DNA from: Candidatus Hydrogenedentota bacterium
GTDB taxonomy: Bacteria; Hydrogenedentota; Hydrogenedentia; Hydrogenedentales; CAITNO01
Direction: 5' to 3'
Assembly (NCBI GenBank): GCA_012523015.1
Contig: JAAYJI010000260.1
Coordinates: forward strand, 1-37,395
DNA length: 37,395 nt
The notes under the pieces were generated by a model. It saw only the letters and a list, made by a program, of their open reading frames with translations, was not told where the DNA came from and did not search any database. How positions within the stretch are numbered: position 1 is the first letter of the stretch; each line of letters opens with the position of its first letter. A program made the translations under genes and the position numbers. Positions 15,608 through 24,512 of this stretch are shown here, piece after piece.

Positions 15608-15793
15608 TTATTGTTCTTCAAGCACGGCACGGGCGACCGCCTTGGCTAAGCGCCGACGCCGTTGTTCTGAAGGCTTTTCGAAATATTTAACTTCTTTCAG
15701 ACGTTGCATAAGCCCTTCTTTATTGCATTTTTTCTTAAAACGACGCAATGCTTTTTCAAAGGGCTCGTCTACTTTAACACGAACCTTCGTCAC
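15608..15793 (-). CDS. rpsU: 30S ribosomal protein S21
   Basis: 61 residues, Lys/Arg-rich, with the S21 pattern: VKVDEPFEKALRRFKKKC near the start, EVKYFEKPSEQRRRR in the middle and an Ala/Arg-rich end. S21 sits near the anti-Shine-Dalgarno region of the small subunit and is needed for initiation on structured mRNAs. The start is GTG at 15793, since no ATG fits, with AGGAGGGAGG ending 9 bases upstream, an almost perfect ribosome site. The gene has its own consensus promoter, a 5' leader of about 140 bases and a strong terminator, with no dnaG or rpoD neighbours. Confidence 0.95.
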   Translation of the reverse strand: MTKVRVKVDEPFEKALRRFKKKCNKEGLMQRLKEVKYFEKPSEQRRRRLAKAVARAVLEEQ

Positions 15794-15938
15794 GTAAATT
15801 CAACCTCCCTCCTGGGACTTTCTTTCAGCGCCGCGACCTTAAGCGCCGGCAGTGGGCGATACAAACGAGTGTCACTACTGCAACTAAACATTTCACAGGG
15901 CACTAAAAACAGCCCTTTTGTGATTCACATAGGCTAGT

Positions 15939-15968
15939 AGTATAGCATCCGTTGGCTATTTTTGTCAA
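15939..15968 (-). promoter_or_regulatory. Sigma70-type promoter for rpsU
   Basis: On the minus strand a perfect TTGACA (15968-15963) is followed after 18 bases by TATACT (15944-15939). Transcription would begin near 15932. Confidence 0.75.
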
Positions 15969-16488
15969 TTTTTTTTACACGGCAGATTGAAGGTTTCCCC
16001 ATGCCATAGAGGTTTAAGCGTGCATCAGGGCTTTAGCGTGCACGGTAGGGCGGAGGAATTTCCCGCTGATGGACTGGAGTGCGCCTAGCTTCACCCACAC
16101 CCAATGACGCCGGTGCGGGTATGCACACGAACCTACACAACTCAACGCGCCGTTGAAACGCTCCCTTAACCTTCTGTTTCGCTATCCCATTCACCGCCCC
16201 CTCTCGTGCGCTTCCCGTCCTTTGCGTCGACAGAAATGTATAGGTGGTCGGCGTTTTCCGAGCATATCAGTTCTAGTGCCATTCACGACAAGCCGTTAGA
16301 CACGGGCTGTTGGCGAGGGAAATAATCGACCCGGGAAAACACTTCATTACAGAACTCCTGCCGAAGTCTTTTTTCAGGAAGGGGTTGCAATTCGAGTTTG
16401 AACCTGCGGTGTTTGTTTTTTTGTCTCAATCTGGTTTATGATACCCATTTGTAATCAATAACTAACGGTAGGTACATGAAAGACTGCT
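15969..16488. other. Gene-free region between rpsU and the tetR-like gene
   Basis: No supported ORF. AGCGTGCA occurs twice (about 16017-16024 and 16035-16042) as a direct repeat. GGTTCAAACTCG on the minus strand near 16395 resembles a tRNA T-arm but does not pair. The promoter of the divergent regulator gene lies somewhere at the right end and was not resolved. Confidence 0.3.
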
Positions 16489-17136
16489 ATGGAACAGCCC
16501 TTTACGGAACAACGAGAAGTCAATGAAGCGGAAGTAAGGCTTCTTGAAAGTGCCTTAAAATTATTTTCGGAGAAAGGTTATGAAGCGACCAGTATCCGTG
16601 AAATCATTGAAGGTGCCGGCGTAACTCGTCCCGTTTTATATTATTATTTTACAAATAAAGAAGAATTGTTTCGGCGGCTTCTTGAACCCGCCATTGCAGA
16701 ATATACCAAGGCACTGCTGAATGCACGAGAGAGCTATTCCGAGGTGATTGGTCGGTTGAAAGCTGTGGCACGAACCACCTTCGCCTTTGCCGAACGCAAT
16801 CCTCAGGCAGTGCGCCTTATTTTACAATTATATTTTTCGCCGCCGAAATGCGGTCTGAAATTAGACAAGTCCATCTATCGTTTGCGACGCTTTCGCTTCT
16901 TGGAAGAAATCATGCAAGACGGTCTTGACCGCGCTGAATTAGCAGGCGGTGACGCGCAGAGCCTTGCCCTGATTCTCATTGGTATGATGGATACTTTCGT
17001 GACCTCAAAATCTTATCTTCCCGACACGCATCTATCCGGTGAAGTGGCGGAAGGTCTGATTGATCTGTTCTACTACGGTGCTTGTTATAAAGAGACGCCG
17101 CCTTCGGTGTTGGTGAGTCCCTTCAAGTACGTATAA
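16489..17136 (+). CDS. TetR-family transcriptional regulator
   Basis: 215 residues. The N-terminal DNA-binding domain (about 14-62) has the family pattern: [20 protein letters not shown], then [19 protein letters not shown], with the recognition helix around 45-54. The C-terminal part (about 80-205) is helical and would bind a ligand and dimerise; it contains [19 protein letters not shown]. TetR proteins usually repress a neighbouring or divergent efflux or catabolic gene, but the divergent neighbour here is rpsU and the downstream convergent gene is a broken glycosyltransferase, so its target is not evident. The ribosome site is poor. An ATG 13 bases upstream is out of frame. Confidence 0.9.
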   Translation: MEQPFTEQREVNEAEVRLLESALKLFSEKGYEATSIREIIEGAGVTRPVLYYYFTNKEELFRRLLEPAIAEYTKALLNARESYSEVIGRLKAVARTTFAFAERNPQAVRLILQLYFSPPKCGLKLDKSIYRLRRFRFLEEIMQDGLDRAELAGGDAQSLALILIGMMDTFVTSKSYLPDTHLSGEVAEGLIDLFYYGACYKETPPSVLVSPFKYV

Positions 17137-17160
17137 CCATCGACTTTAATGGGCCGGTCA

Positions 17161-18267
17161 TCATTTCAAGCTTTCATAGCAGTCCCACGTTTCCTGTGCA
17201 CATTTTTTCCATGAGAATTCACGGCTTCGGATTGCGCCCTTTTCGCGCAGGCTCTCACTCACACGGGGATCACCGGTGACCAATTCCATTTTCCGCGCCA
17301 GCTCATCTGTATTTTCCGGGCTGACATAAATGGCAGCATCTCCTCCGATTTCGGGCAGCGAAGAGGCATTTGACGCAATAACAGGACAATTGCATGCCAT
17401 GGCTTCCAAGAGGGGCAGCCCGAAGCCTTCATGCCAGCTGGGGAATACAAAGGCATCGGCTCCGCTGTAAAGGATAGGAAGCAACATACGATCGCGCAGA
17501 TACCCGGTGAACACCACACGTTCTGCCAATCCGAGTTGGTCTTGGAGTTGAAAGGCTTCTTCACTACGCCAACCCGGTCCGCCTGCAACAACAAGCGTAT
17601 GGGGGATGTCCGCTTTTGAGAATGCAGTCAGCAGCCCGGTCACGTTTTTGCGTGCTTCGAATGTACCCTAGAATAAAAGATAGGGCGATGTTATCCCTAA
17701 GCTATCATGGACAATGGCGGCTGCTTCCTCTTTGGCGACTGCCTTAAAAAAAGGATCTGCCGCCTCGTAAATCACCCGTATTTTTTCCGGTGGGATACCC
17801 AAGTAATTGATGATATCGTCTCGTGTCGATTTAGACACCGCGATAACCCTATCCGCACGGCGGGCATCTTCACGAATGCTGCGGGAAAAGGGCTTCATAA
17901 TCTTGGGGCTGAACCATTCGGATTTACGTAGAAAACCCAAGTCATGAATGGAAAGAACGCCTCGCGCACGTTTGAGGGGAGGCAGCACATAGTTCACCCC
18001 ATGAAAGACATCGATACCACGCAAAAGCGTATCGCCGTAAGGCCTTTTTAAGCGCGCCCAGATGCGATACATGAGACGGGAAGGAATGGGGATATGGCTG
18101 TAATGAATGGGAATGGCTTTTTTATCTAATGACCGTAGACTCGCGGCTAAGCCGGAAAAGGTGTCCTCCCCTTTCAGTTCGACCAATTCCCGCAGCAAAT
18201 GGCGTGTATACTGACCGACTCCGGTCGGTATCTTTGTAAAAGGCGTTAGATCAATACCAATCTTCAT
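17161..18267 (-). pseudogene. GT4 glycosyltransferase interrupted by one in-frame TAG
   Basis: The reading frame from Met-18267 (MKIGIDLTPFTKIPTGVGQY) to 17161 spans 368 codons, exactly the length of the paralogue at 19420-20526, with a single TAG at 17670-17668 in the middle. Upstream the protein reads ITSPYLLF and downstream GTFEARKN; the paralogue has [15 protein letters not shown], so one sense codon is replaced by amber and no bases are lost. The N-terminal half holds the acceptor domain, the C-terminal half the nucleotide-sugar domain with VVAGGPGW, FPSWHEGFGLPLLEAMA and the E-x7-E pattern. Other genes here end in TAG, so ordinary termination is expected. It is a recent nonsense mutation, a sequencing error, or possible readthrough. 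A GTG eight codons after the stop could start a truncated C-terminal domain. Confidence 0.8.
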
Positions 18268-18325
18268 AGGGCAGTCTCTTTTTCCCTTCATCGTTATCCC
18301 TTATGTTTAGGGTCGTCTACTACTA

Positions 18326-19420
18326 TCATACACCGGCCTTTTGATAGGCGCTCCACGTGAGCGCGGCTGTACGCTGCCAACTAAAGGCTGCAGCTCGTTT
18401 GAGCCCGGCTTGTTGCAAAGAATAGCGCAACCCGTCCTCTTCTGCCAAGGCAACCATCGCCTCTGCAAGGGCAGCAATATCATGGGGCGCTACGGTCAAT
18501 GCCGCATCCCCCACCACTTCCTTCATAGCCGAGATGTTGGAGGTGATCACAGGTGTCCCGCATGCCATGGCTTCAACCAAGGGCAACCCGAAACCTTCCA
18601 TCAGGCTGGGCCAGACAAAAGCCACGGCTTCGCTATACAAAGCCGGCAGCAATGCTTGGGGAACATGATCCAAAAAATGAACACGCTGATGGTCGAGGGA
18701 TCGGCCTATCAACTTTTCAGGATCCACTTTCCATCCCACCCTGCCTGCCACCACCAGATCAGGCACGGCAGTGTCGGCCCGTGCCCATGCTTCCAATAAA
18801 CGGAGCAGATTTTTACGCGGCTCAAGGGTACCCACAAAAAGGAAAAAGGTTTCCGGTAGCGTATAGGCAGCCAGCAGGTCTTTGCGTTCTTTTTCAGGAA
18901 TCGGATGAAAGGCAGCGTCTACCCCTAAGGGCACAACATCAATGCGCGATTCAGGGATTTTATAAAAGTGACGGATGTCTTCTGCAGTGGCTTGGGAATC
19001 GGCGATCACTCGGGCGGCACGGCGAATCCCTCTATCCATAAAGAAATTATAATATAAAACCCGGCTGGTCGGGAACCATTCAGGATGAACTTTATAGCAT
19101 AGATCATGAACGGTGACGACGACGGGACAAAAACGGCTGGTACCGGCGACGCTTGCCGGATAATGGATAAGTGCTGCGCCATACTTTTTTGCCCCTTTAG
19201 AAGGGCTTATCTGCTCTCGGTAAAAACGATTGATAAATCCCGGTCGACAAGGAATAATTTGTATCTTTTCGTCTGCCTTAGGGGCAGTCGATCCGTCGGG
19301 CCACAGACAGACCATTTCCGGGCCATCTTCCAAACGCGCAAGATTATGGACGAGCTCAACACTGTAGCGGCCCGTTCCGCTTCGATTACCGGCTAAAAGC
19401 CCTTGAAAAAGAACACGCAT
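18326..19420 (-). CDS. GT4-family glycosyltransferase
   Basis: 364 residues, GT-B fold. The frame is open further upstream, but the likely start is ATG at 19420 ([19 protein letters not shown]), which overlaps the stop of the preceding gene as TAATG; this implies translational coupling. The N-terminal domain has the Gly-rich SGTGRYSVELV, then VVTVHDLCYKVHPEWFP and VIADSQATAEDI. The C-terminal domain has LFVGTLEPRKNL and FVWPSLMEGFGLPLVEAMA with the conserved E-x7-E. Such enzymes move sugar from a nucleotide sugar to a growing polysaccharide, often mannose, rhamnose or galactose; the donor is not readable. It is more distant from its two flanking GTs than they are from each other, so the operon likely adds at least two different linkages. 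Confidence 0.9.
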   Translation of the reverse strand: MRVLFQGLLAGNRSGTGRYSVELVHNLARLEDGPEMVCLWPDGSTAPKADEKIQIIPCRPGFINRFYREQISPSKGAKKYGAALIHYPASVAGTSRFCPVVVTVHDLCYKVHPEWFPTSRVLYYNFFMDRGIRRAARVIADSQATAEDIRHFYKIPESRIDVVPLGVDAAFHPIPEKERKDLLAAYTLPETFFLFVGTLEPRKNLLRLLEAWARADTAVPDLVVAGRVGWKVDPEKLIGRSLDHQRVHFLDHVPQALLPALYSEAVAFVWPSLMEGFGLPLVEAMACGTPVITSNISAMKEVVGDAALTVAPHDIAALAEAMVALAEEDGLRYSLQQAGLKRAAAFSWQRTAALTWSAYQKAGV

Positions 19421-20526
19421 TAAAAGAGACTCCGATAACAGTGCAGTGTCTGCGCCGCACATTGACGCCAAGAAAATTTACGGGATTGGGCAATAGACTT
19501 TTCACGCATTGCCTCTTGCAGTGCCTTATCCCCGCAAAGCCGTTCTATGGCGTGGGCAAGTCCGTCAACATCGCCGGGATCTACGTAGAGGGGCGCGTCA
19601 CCGCCGACTTCAGGCAAGGACGAACTATTGGATGTAATGACGGGACAGCCGCATGCCATCGCTTCCAGCAGCGCAAGCCCAAATCCTTCGTACCAACTGG
19701 GAAAGACAAAGGCATCTGCCGCGCTGTACAGACTAGGGAAGAGGGAACGGTCCGGGATATATCCGGTAAGAAGAACCCGTTCCGATAAGTCCGCCTTTTT
19801 AGCACGCTCCAGGATTGAGGCACTGCCCCACCCCGCTCCTCCGGCAAGAACCAAACGATGAGGTACGGAAGTGCGCGCAAAGGCTTCTAATAAAGTGAGG
19901 ATATTTTTGCGTGCTTCGAGGGTGCTGACAAACAATAAATAGGGTGCTTCTAGTCCGAGCGCAGCCGCCACACGCTCTTGTGCCGTGGAGCGCGCTACAG
20001 GGACAAAAGATGCATCTGCCGCATCATAGATCACGTGTACACGTTCAGGCGGAACCTGCAAGAGCGATACAATGTCGTCGCGGGTAGATTCGGAACAGGC
20101 AATGATGGCATCGGCGCGCAAGGCATCTTTATGAATTGTTGCGGCAAAGGGAGCGCGTGTTGCGGGGTTGCTCCAGTCGGGCTGCCGCAAGAAACCCAAG
20201 TCATGGATGGACAATATTCCTTTGGCGTGTTTGAGTGGAGGAAGCACATAATTCACAGCATGATATACGTCCACCCCGCCTAACAGGCAATCTACACGGG
20301 GCGCATGGACACGATCCCACAGCAGCTTCAAGACACGCTGCGGTAGGGGAACTCGTTTCACGGGGAAGTCCTTGAGAGAGGACTCCATGCTGCGAAAACC
20401 GGCAACAAAGCCACGGATAGACTCCTCTTCCGCCACGTGCAGCATTTCATGGATTAGGTGGCTCACATAATAACCGACACCGGTCAGTCTGTAGGTTAGA
20501 GGTGTAAGTTCTATTCCAATGCGCAT
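19420..20526 (-). CDS. GT4-family glycosyltransferase, first gene of the operon
   Basis: 368 residues from [20 protein letters not shown]. The frame continues ten codons upstream, but similarity to the third gene (MKIGIDLTPF) begins here. N-terminal acceptor domain: [45 protein letters not shown]-terminal donor domain: [43 protein letters not shown]. All expected GT4 motifs are intact, including the E-x7-E. It is a close paralogue of the gene at 17161-18267 and is coupled to the second GT by TAATG. The cluster lacks a flippase, polymerase or sugar-nucleotide synthesis genes, so it may serve glycan synthesis encoded elsewhere. No strong ribosome site is visible. Confidence 0.9.
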   Translation of the reverse strand: MRIGIELTPLTYRLTGVGYYVSHLIHEMLHVAEEESIRGFVAGFRSMESSLKDFPVKRVPLPQRVLKLLWDRVHAPRVDCLLGGVDVYHAVNYVLPPLKHAKGILSIHDLGFLRQPDWSNPATRAPFAATIHKDALRADAIIACSESTRDDIVSLLQVPPERVHVIYDAADASFVPVARSTAQERVAAALGLEAPYLLFVSTLEARKNILTLLEAFARTSVPHRLVLAGGAGWGSASILERAKKADLSERVLLTGYIPDRSLFPSLYSAADAFVFPSWYEGFGLALLEAMACGCPVITSNSSSLPEVGGDAPLYVDPGDVDGLAHAIERLCGDKALQEAMREKSIAQSRKFSWRQCAAQTLHCYRSLF

Positions 20527-20736
20527 GGCGTCTTTCTTTAGGCTTCTCAAAATCAATTATGGGGCGGCATTCATAACAAAATTTCCTGCTTACATTTTAT
20601 AGATATGCGGCGCGTTAAACCACTGTCTCCTTCCACGAATAATACGGCCCCATTCACGCTGAAAAAAGAGACTGCTTTCAGCGCTGGCAACGGTTGGCCT
20701 CCGCTATAAAAAATAAGGTCACAAATCCTTGTGGGT

Positions 20737-21702
20737 TCACGGATCTTGAAAGGGGCGCCGCCGCTTAAAATCGGGCAAGTACACATCGGCACTATCCAAG
20801 TTCTGAAACAAAATATGGTTGAAGGACAGTTTTTCTGCGAAGGCGACAACATCGTCATATTCTTTTCGCGTTACGCTTCGGGAAATTTCGGGATAGCGGG
20901 ACGCTTGGTATTGGGGCGAATATTGGCTCATAAGACTCAAGCCTATGTCCGTCATCTTTTCATCATGAAGCCACAAAAGCATTTCATAGCTAGAGGCAAT
21001 GTTGTTGGGTAAAACGAGATGGCGCAGCATCACACCGCTTACAGCGACACCATCTTCTATACGGAGCGGGCCGGACTGTCGGTACATTTCGCGCAACCCG
21101 GCGCGGGCAACATCAGGATAGGCTTCTGTCTTTGAATACTGACGTGCCGCATCATGACTCATGTATTTCATATCGGGCAGCCACACATCCACAACGCCTT
21201 CCAACAAACGCAGCAAAGGCAATGAGTCGTAGGCATTGGTATTGTAGACCACGGGCAGCCGCAAACCTTGGGCATAGGCAAGCTCCAATGCGCATAGGAT
21301 GGGTAGAATATATTGGGTGGGCGTAACAAGATTGATATTCACAGCGCCTTGTTCTTGCAAGCTTAAAAACGCCTGTGCGAGGAGGCTGAAGTGTCCATCA
21401 TGTCCCTCCCCTTCATGGCTGATTTGCCAGTTCTGACAAAATGCGCAGCTCATACAGCAATAGGAGAAAAAGACGGTTCCCGATCCTGAATCGCCTACGA
21501 GCATGGGCTCTTCGCCAAAATGAAGCAATGCCGCTTGCCATCGTGCCCATTCACCGCCTGCCGCGCCTGCGCCACAGCTGCCTATTTCCGCACCGACCCT
21601 GTCGGCACCGCAGGCATGACCGCAAGCTTGGCACGGCGACACGAGTTCTTTTAAGGACGGCAACAGAGCATTTATCTTTGCGCGTTTTTCGTCCGGATTC
21701 AT
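20737..21702 (-). CDS. Radical SAM protein, PflX-like (COG1313 type)
   Basis: 321 residues. The radical SAM cluster motif C-x3-C-x2-C is Cys82, Cys86 and Cys89 in YCCMSCAFCQNW, which resembles pyruvate-formate-lyase activating enzymes. A second N-terminal Cys set (Cys24, Cys27, Cys31 in PCQACGHAC, plus Cys43) is typical of the PflX group and may bind metal. Later segments NLVTPTQYILPIL, VVYNTNAYDS, VVDVWLPDMKY and RHLVLPNN also fit that family. PflX-type proteins are widespread and uncharacterised; no glycyl-radical enzyme is nearby. The gene lies between the GT operon and the tandem hydrolases, on the same strand but about 150-210 bases from each. The ribosome site is weak. Confidence 0.87.
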   Translation of the reverse strand: MNPDEKRAKINALLPSLKELVSPCQACGHACGADRVGAEIGSCGAGAAGGEWARWQAALLHFGEEPMLVGDSGSGTVFFSYCCMSCAFCQNWQISHEGEGHDGHFSLLAQAFLSLQEQGAVNINLVTPTQYILPILCALELAYAQGLRLPVVYNTNAYDSLPLLRLLEGVVDVWLPDMKYMSHDAARQYSKTEAYPDVARAGLREMYRQSGPLRIEDGVAVSGVMLRHLVLPNNIASSYEMLLWLHDEKMTDIGLSLMSQYSPQYQASRYPEISRSVTRKEYDDVVAFAEKLSFNHILFQNLDSADVYLPDFKRRRPFQDP

Positions 21703-21856
21703 CTTTAATTGATTGTCCTATTGATCAGGCGTTTTTGCGTCCATCACTTACATGATTTGCGGCACCGGACAGATCCGGCAACGGCACATTGAAGCGCCTT
21801 ATTCCGCCATTCATTGCAGGCGGCAGTTCTTTCAATACAGCCATGCTCATAGACTT

Positions 21857-24319
21857 TTAAAAACGGTCGCCGCCCCAAGGCACTTCGATGCCCAGGCTCT
21901 TCGGCGAGTCCGAGAGATAATACAATTCGAATTTCATCCAGTCCTGGCCGCCGGGCAAGTCATTGAGATAGATGCGAACGGTATATTCATTTTCGGGCGA
22001 AGGCTGCTCCAATACAAAGGGATGCATGGGCCGAGACTCAATATTCTTAAGAATGACGGTGCCCGATTCTTCAGGCAGTGCCGCAGTTATCTCTGCCACA
22101 TAGGCATGTCCGGCGTCCCATTTTATGGGTATCAGTTTATAGCCGTCACCCTTCACTTCGAGCATATCCTGTCCATCGACCAAAACTTCGAAAAGGCCAA
22201 GCTTTAGGAGATCATCGCTTCGCTCTTTCAAGATCTCTTCATAGCGTTGCTGCTGTTCTGCAATAATGCGTTCCAGTCCCTTTTCGTCAGGCGTCGTTTC
22301 TTGTCTGCGCATCGCCTCTTCCCGATCGTCGAGGAGACGATGAGCGTTATCACGGAGCACATCGACACCGTCCAATTGATACCCGAAATTGGGTGTAGCG
22401 GCGAAAGCGTTGCGCGCAAGGTCAAAGACATTCAAAGATTCTTCCAAGGCATCACGGTTTTTCTCGTTACCCTCATCCCAATAATCGAAAAAGGCAAAGA
22501 CTGTGTCCATATAGTGGAGGTTGGTATTGATCAATCCGAATGTCATGGCGGCACGGTTCGACACGGCAGCAGCCAATTCCTTATCTTCAATGAGCGGACC
22601 TGCCTCTTCGACCCGTTCACGAATTTCCCGTGCAGCGTCCAGTCCCTGTTCCATGGAACGCAAGGTTTCTTTGCGCCAAGGATCACAGCGCAGATACATA
22701 CGCCGTAAAAAGTTTAAATGACCCTCGCCGTTATCAATAGCGGGGTATCCCTCAACGGTAAAAATATTTACGCGCATATTGGTAAAGGAGTTGAAGGAAC
22801 CGTAAGAAATGGGTTCGACATGAAGCCCGTATTTGTACGCGCCTGCGGTGAGCCGGTAGGCGGAAGCCATAATATCGGCAGCTTCCTCGCCGAAGTGAAT
22901 GGCACAGAAATCCCGAGTCACCTCATCCATGGATACATCGCGATCCCACATGAGACGATAGAGCACATAGGCATAAGCGCCTGTGGTGCCCCAGTCATCC
23001 TTGTGCCCTCCTGCGAGGGAGCCCATGCCGCGCACGTTGCTATTGTCGGGCTCCATAAAGGTTTGCAAACCTCTTTGGAAATAGTCTCCGGAAAAGGTGG
23101 GGAAAATATGAGACGGCCTACCCTCATAACAATTCATGGTTTCAAAAAGGACTACCGTGTTATGGGGCGTTTGATTAAAGGTCGCGTTATACGGTTGGAA
23201 CCACCAGCGGTCGCCACGGGTTATTTTTGGCATAAGATAGATATCGTCGGTAGGAATGTCGTCGGTAAAAATGGCGCGAAAGACTTCCGGCTGACAATGG
23301 ATCTCATGTTCACGAAGACCCCACGTAAAATGGAAATAGGTTTTGTTGCATTCTTTCACGACTACATCATGGGTGGCTTTGACGAAGGCATGAAAACGTT
23401 TCGTGTAGGGCCAATCACATTCCGGCGCTTCGCGGGTCAGATCGAAGGGTACATAACGATCCCAAAATCCGGAGATATCATCGTTGCACACACTGATACC
23501 ATCCAATTCAGGAAGCCCTTGGAACAAAAGCCGATACTTTTCCTTGACGGCTTCCCAAAAGGCGGGATCGCAAGGATCTAAGGTAGCATTGACCGCTTCT
23601 AAAAGGGAAGGATGCACGGTGAATTCATTGCTGAAGGCATAAAATTTAATGTGCAGGGCATGAGCATATTCGATGAGTTTCCGTGCCCGTTCACGATGCT
23701 TCTCGTTCTCCTCTCTTTCCGGATCGGCATCCCACGGAATTAAATCAAGCATATTAGGCCCCGCCACCCAATTAAATCCGTAACGCAGCGCACTGCGCAA
23801 TTGTTCTTCAGAGCTGCCTCCGTAGGAATTTCGACCCCATGCGCCGCCCAATCGTATCTCCACAATAGGCTCCCGTAGGGTGTTGATCTCGGGTATGAAA
23901 CGATTAACCCGGAGCCGGTCATAAATCCAATATAAACCATATACATCGGCCTGTATCGATGCCCCGGCAATCACGATGATACGGGCATCTTCACGCTGCA
24001 GCGTTGCGATGGCACAACCTTCCGGATTATCGGGAAGGGCAGGCACTTCAAATCCTTCGCTCTTCAACAACTGGGTAATGGGATTGGCAGGTGATGCGCC
24101 TAAAATGATGCAATTACCTGAGGGGATACCCTGTGTATGGCTGACCCGATCAATGGCGAGATCGAAACCGACGCCGGCTTCACGCAAATCATCGATAGCC
24201 ACCTCTACAGCCAATTCGCCCTCATGCACGTCGGTGGTGACCACTTTCCAAGATTCCACGGCGCCGGCAGAGAAGACCACAAACAAAATCATCAGACAAC
24301 TGAATCCAACAATGCGCAT
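21857..24319 (-). CDS. Secreted GH67/DUF4838-like glycoside hydrolase candidate (paralogue 2)
   Basis: 820 residues with a signal peptide (1-20, ending SAGA). Residues about 21-150 look like the small alpha/beta domain that precedes the barrel in GH67 alpha-glucuronidases and related families: a region ending GNCIILGASPANP, then ADVYGLYWIYDRLRV. A TIM-barrel-like part follows (about 160-480), with conserved acidic stretches NDDISGFWDRYVPF and IFTDDIP and aromatic ones such as RWWFQPYNATFNQ. A helical region (MWDRDVSMDEVTRDFCAIHFG onward) resembles the DUF4838/GH67 barrel end. The last 130 residues form a beta-rich module ending PWGGDRF. It is highly similar along its length to the next gene upstream. 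AGGAAAGGA lies 5 bases before the ATG. A family assignment needs a profile search; substrate and catalytic residues are unknown. Confidence 0.65.
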   Translation of the reverse strand: MRIVGFSCLMILFVVFSAGAVESWKVVTTDVHEGELAVEVAIDDLREAGVGFDLAIDRVSHTQGIPSGNCIILGASPANPITQLLKSEGFEVPALPDNPEGCAIATLQREDARIIVIAGASIQADVYGLYWIYDRLRVNRFIPEINTLREPIVEIRLGGAWGRNSYGGSSEEQLRSALRYGFNWVAGPNMLDLIPWDADPEREENEKHRERARKLIEYAHALHIKFYAFSNEFTVHPSLLEAVNATLDPCDPAFWEAVKEKYRLLFQGLPELDGISVCNDDISGFWDRYVPFDLTREAPECDWPYTKRFHAFVKATHDVVVKECNKTYFHFTWGLREHEIHCQPEVFRAIFTDDIPTDDIYLMPKITRGDRWWFQPYNATFNQTPHNTVVLFETMNCYEGRPSHIFPTFSGDYFQRGLQTFMEPDNSNVRGMGSLAGGHKDDWGTTGAYAYVLYRLMWDRDVSMDEVTRDFCAIHFGEEAADIMASAYRLTAGAYKYGLHVEPISYGSFNSFTNMRVNIFTVEGYPAIDNGEGHLNFLRRMYLRCDPWRKETLRSMEQGLDAAREIRERVEEAGPLIEDKELAAAVSNRAAMTFGLINTNLHYMDTVFAFFDYWDEGNEKNRDALEESLNVFDLARNAFAATPNFGYQLDGVDVLRDNAHRLLDDREEAMRRQETTPDEKGLERIIAEQQQRYEEILKERSDDLLKLGLFEVLVDGQDMLEVKGDGYKLIPIKWDAGHAYVAEITAALPEESGTVILKNIESRPMHPFVLEQPSPENEYTVRIYLNDLPGGQDWMKFELYYLSDSPKSLGIEVPWGGDRF

Positions 24320-24512
24320 AACATTCCTTTCCTAATGACGTAATTTGAAGACGCAGGCAATGCTGCTTTACAGGGAGTATACATGAGCGCCGATTCAAGG
24401 CTGAAATGAAAGCCTTGCAGCGAAGGACATAACAAGGGCCAGGTTGCGCTTTCAGTTCATTCCATCCAGTATAAAATGACACGGCCACCATTGCAGCCGC
24501 TGTCAGGAAGCC

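Noticed and set aside
20642-20675. CGCTGAAA / TTTCAGCG hairpin after the radical SAM gene
   Set aside because: There is no T-run after the stem on either strand, so it is not called a terminator.
21725-21850. 41-residue minus-strand ORF between the hydrolase and radical SAM genes
   Set aside because: It has a proper start and stop, but no ribosome site and no recognisable product; length alone is not enough.
22718-23581. 287-codon plus-strand ORF
   Set aside because: It lies wholly antisense inside the hydrolase paralogue. A similar shadow sits at the same place in the other paralogue (25374-26264) because the sense genes are alike. No ribosome site or known domain.
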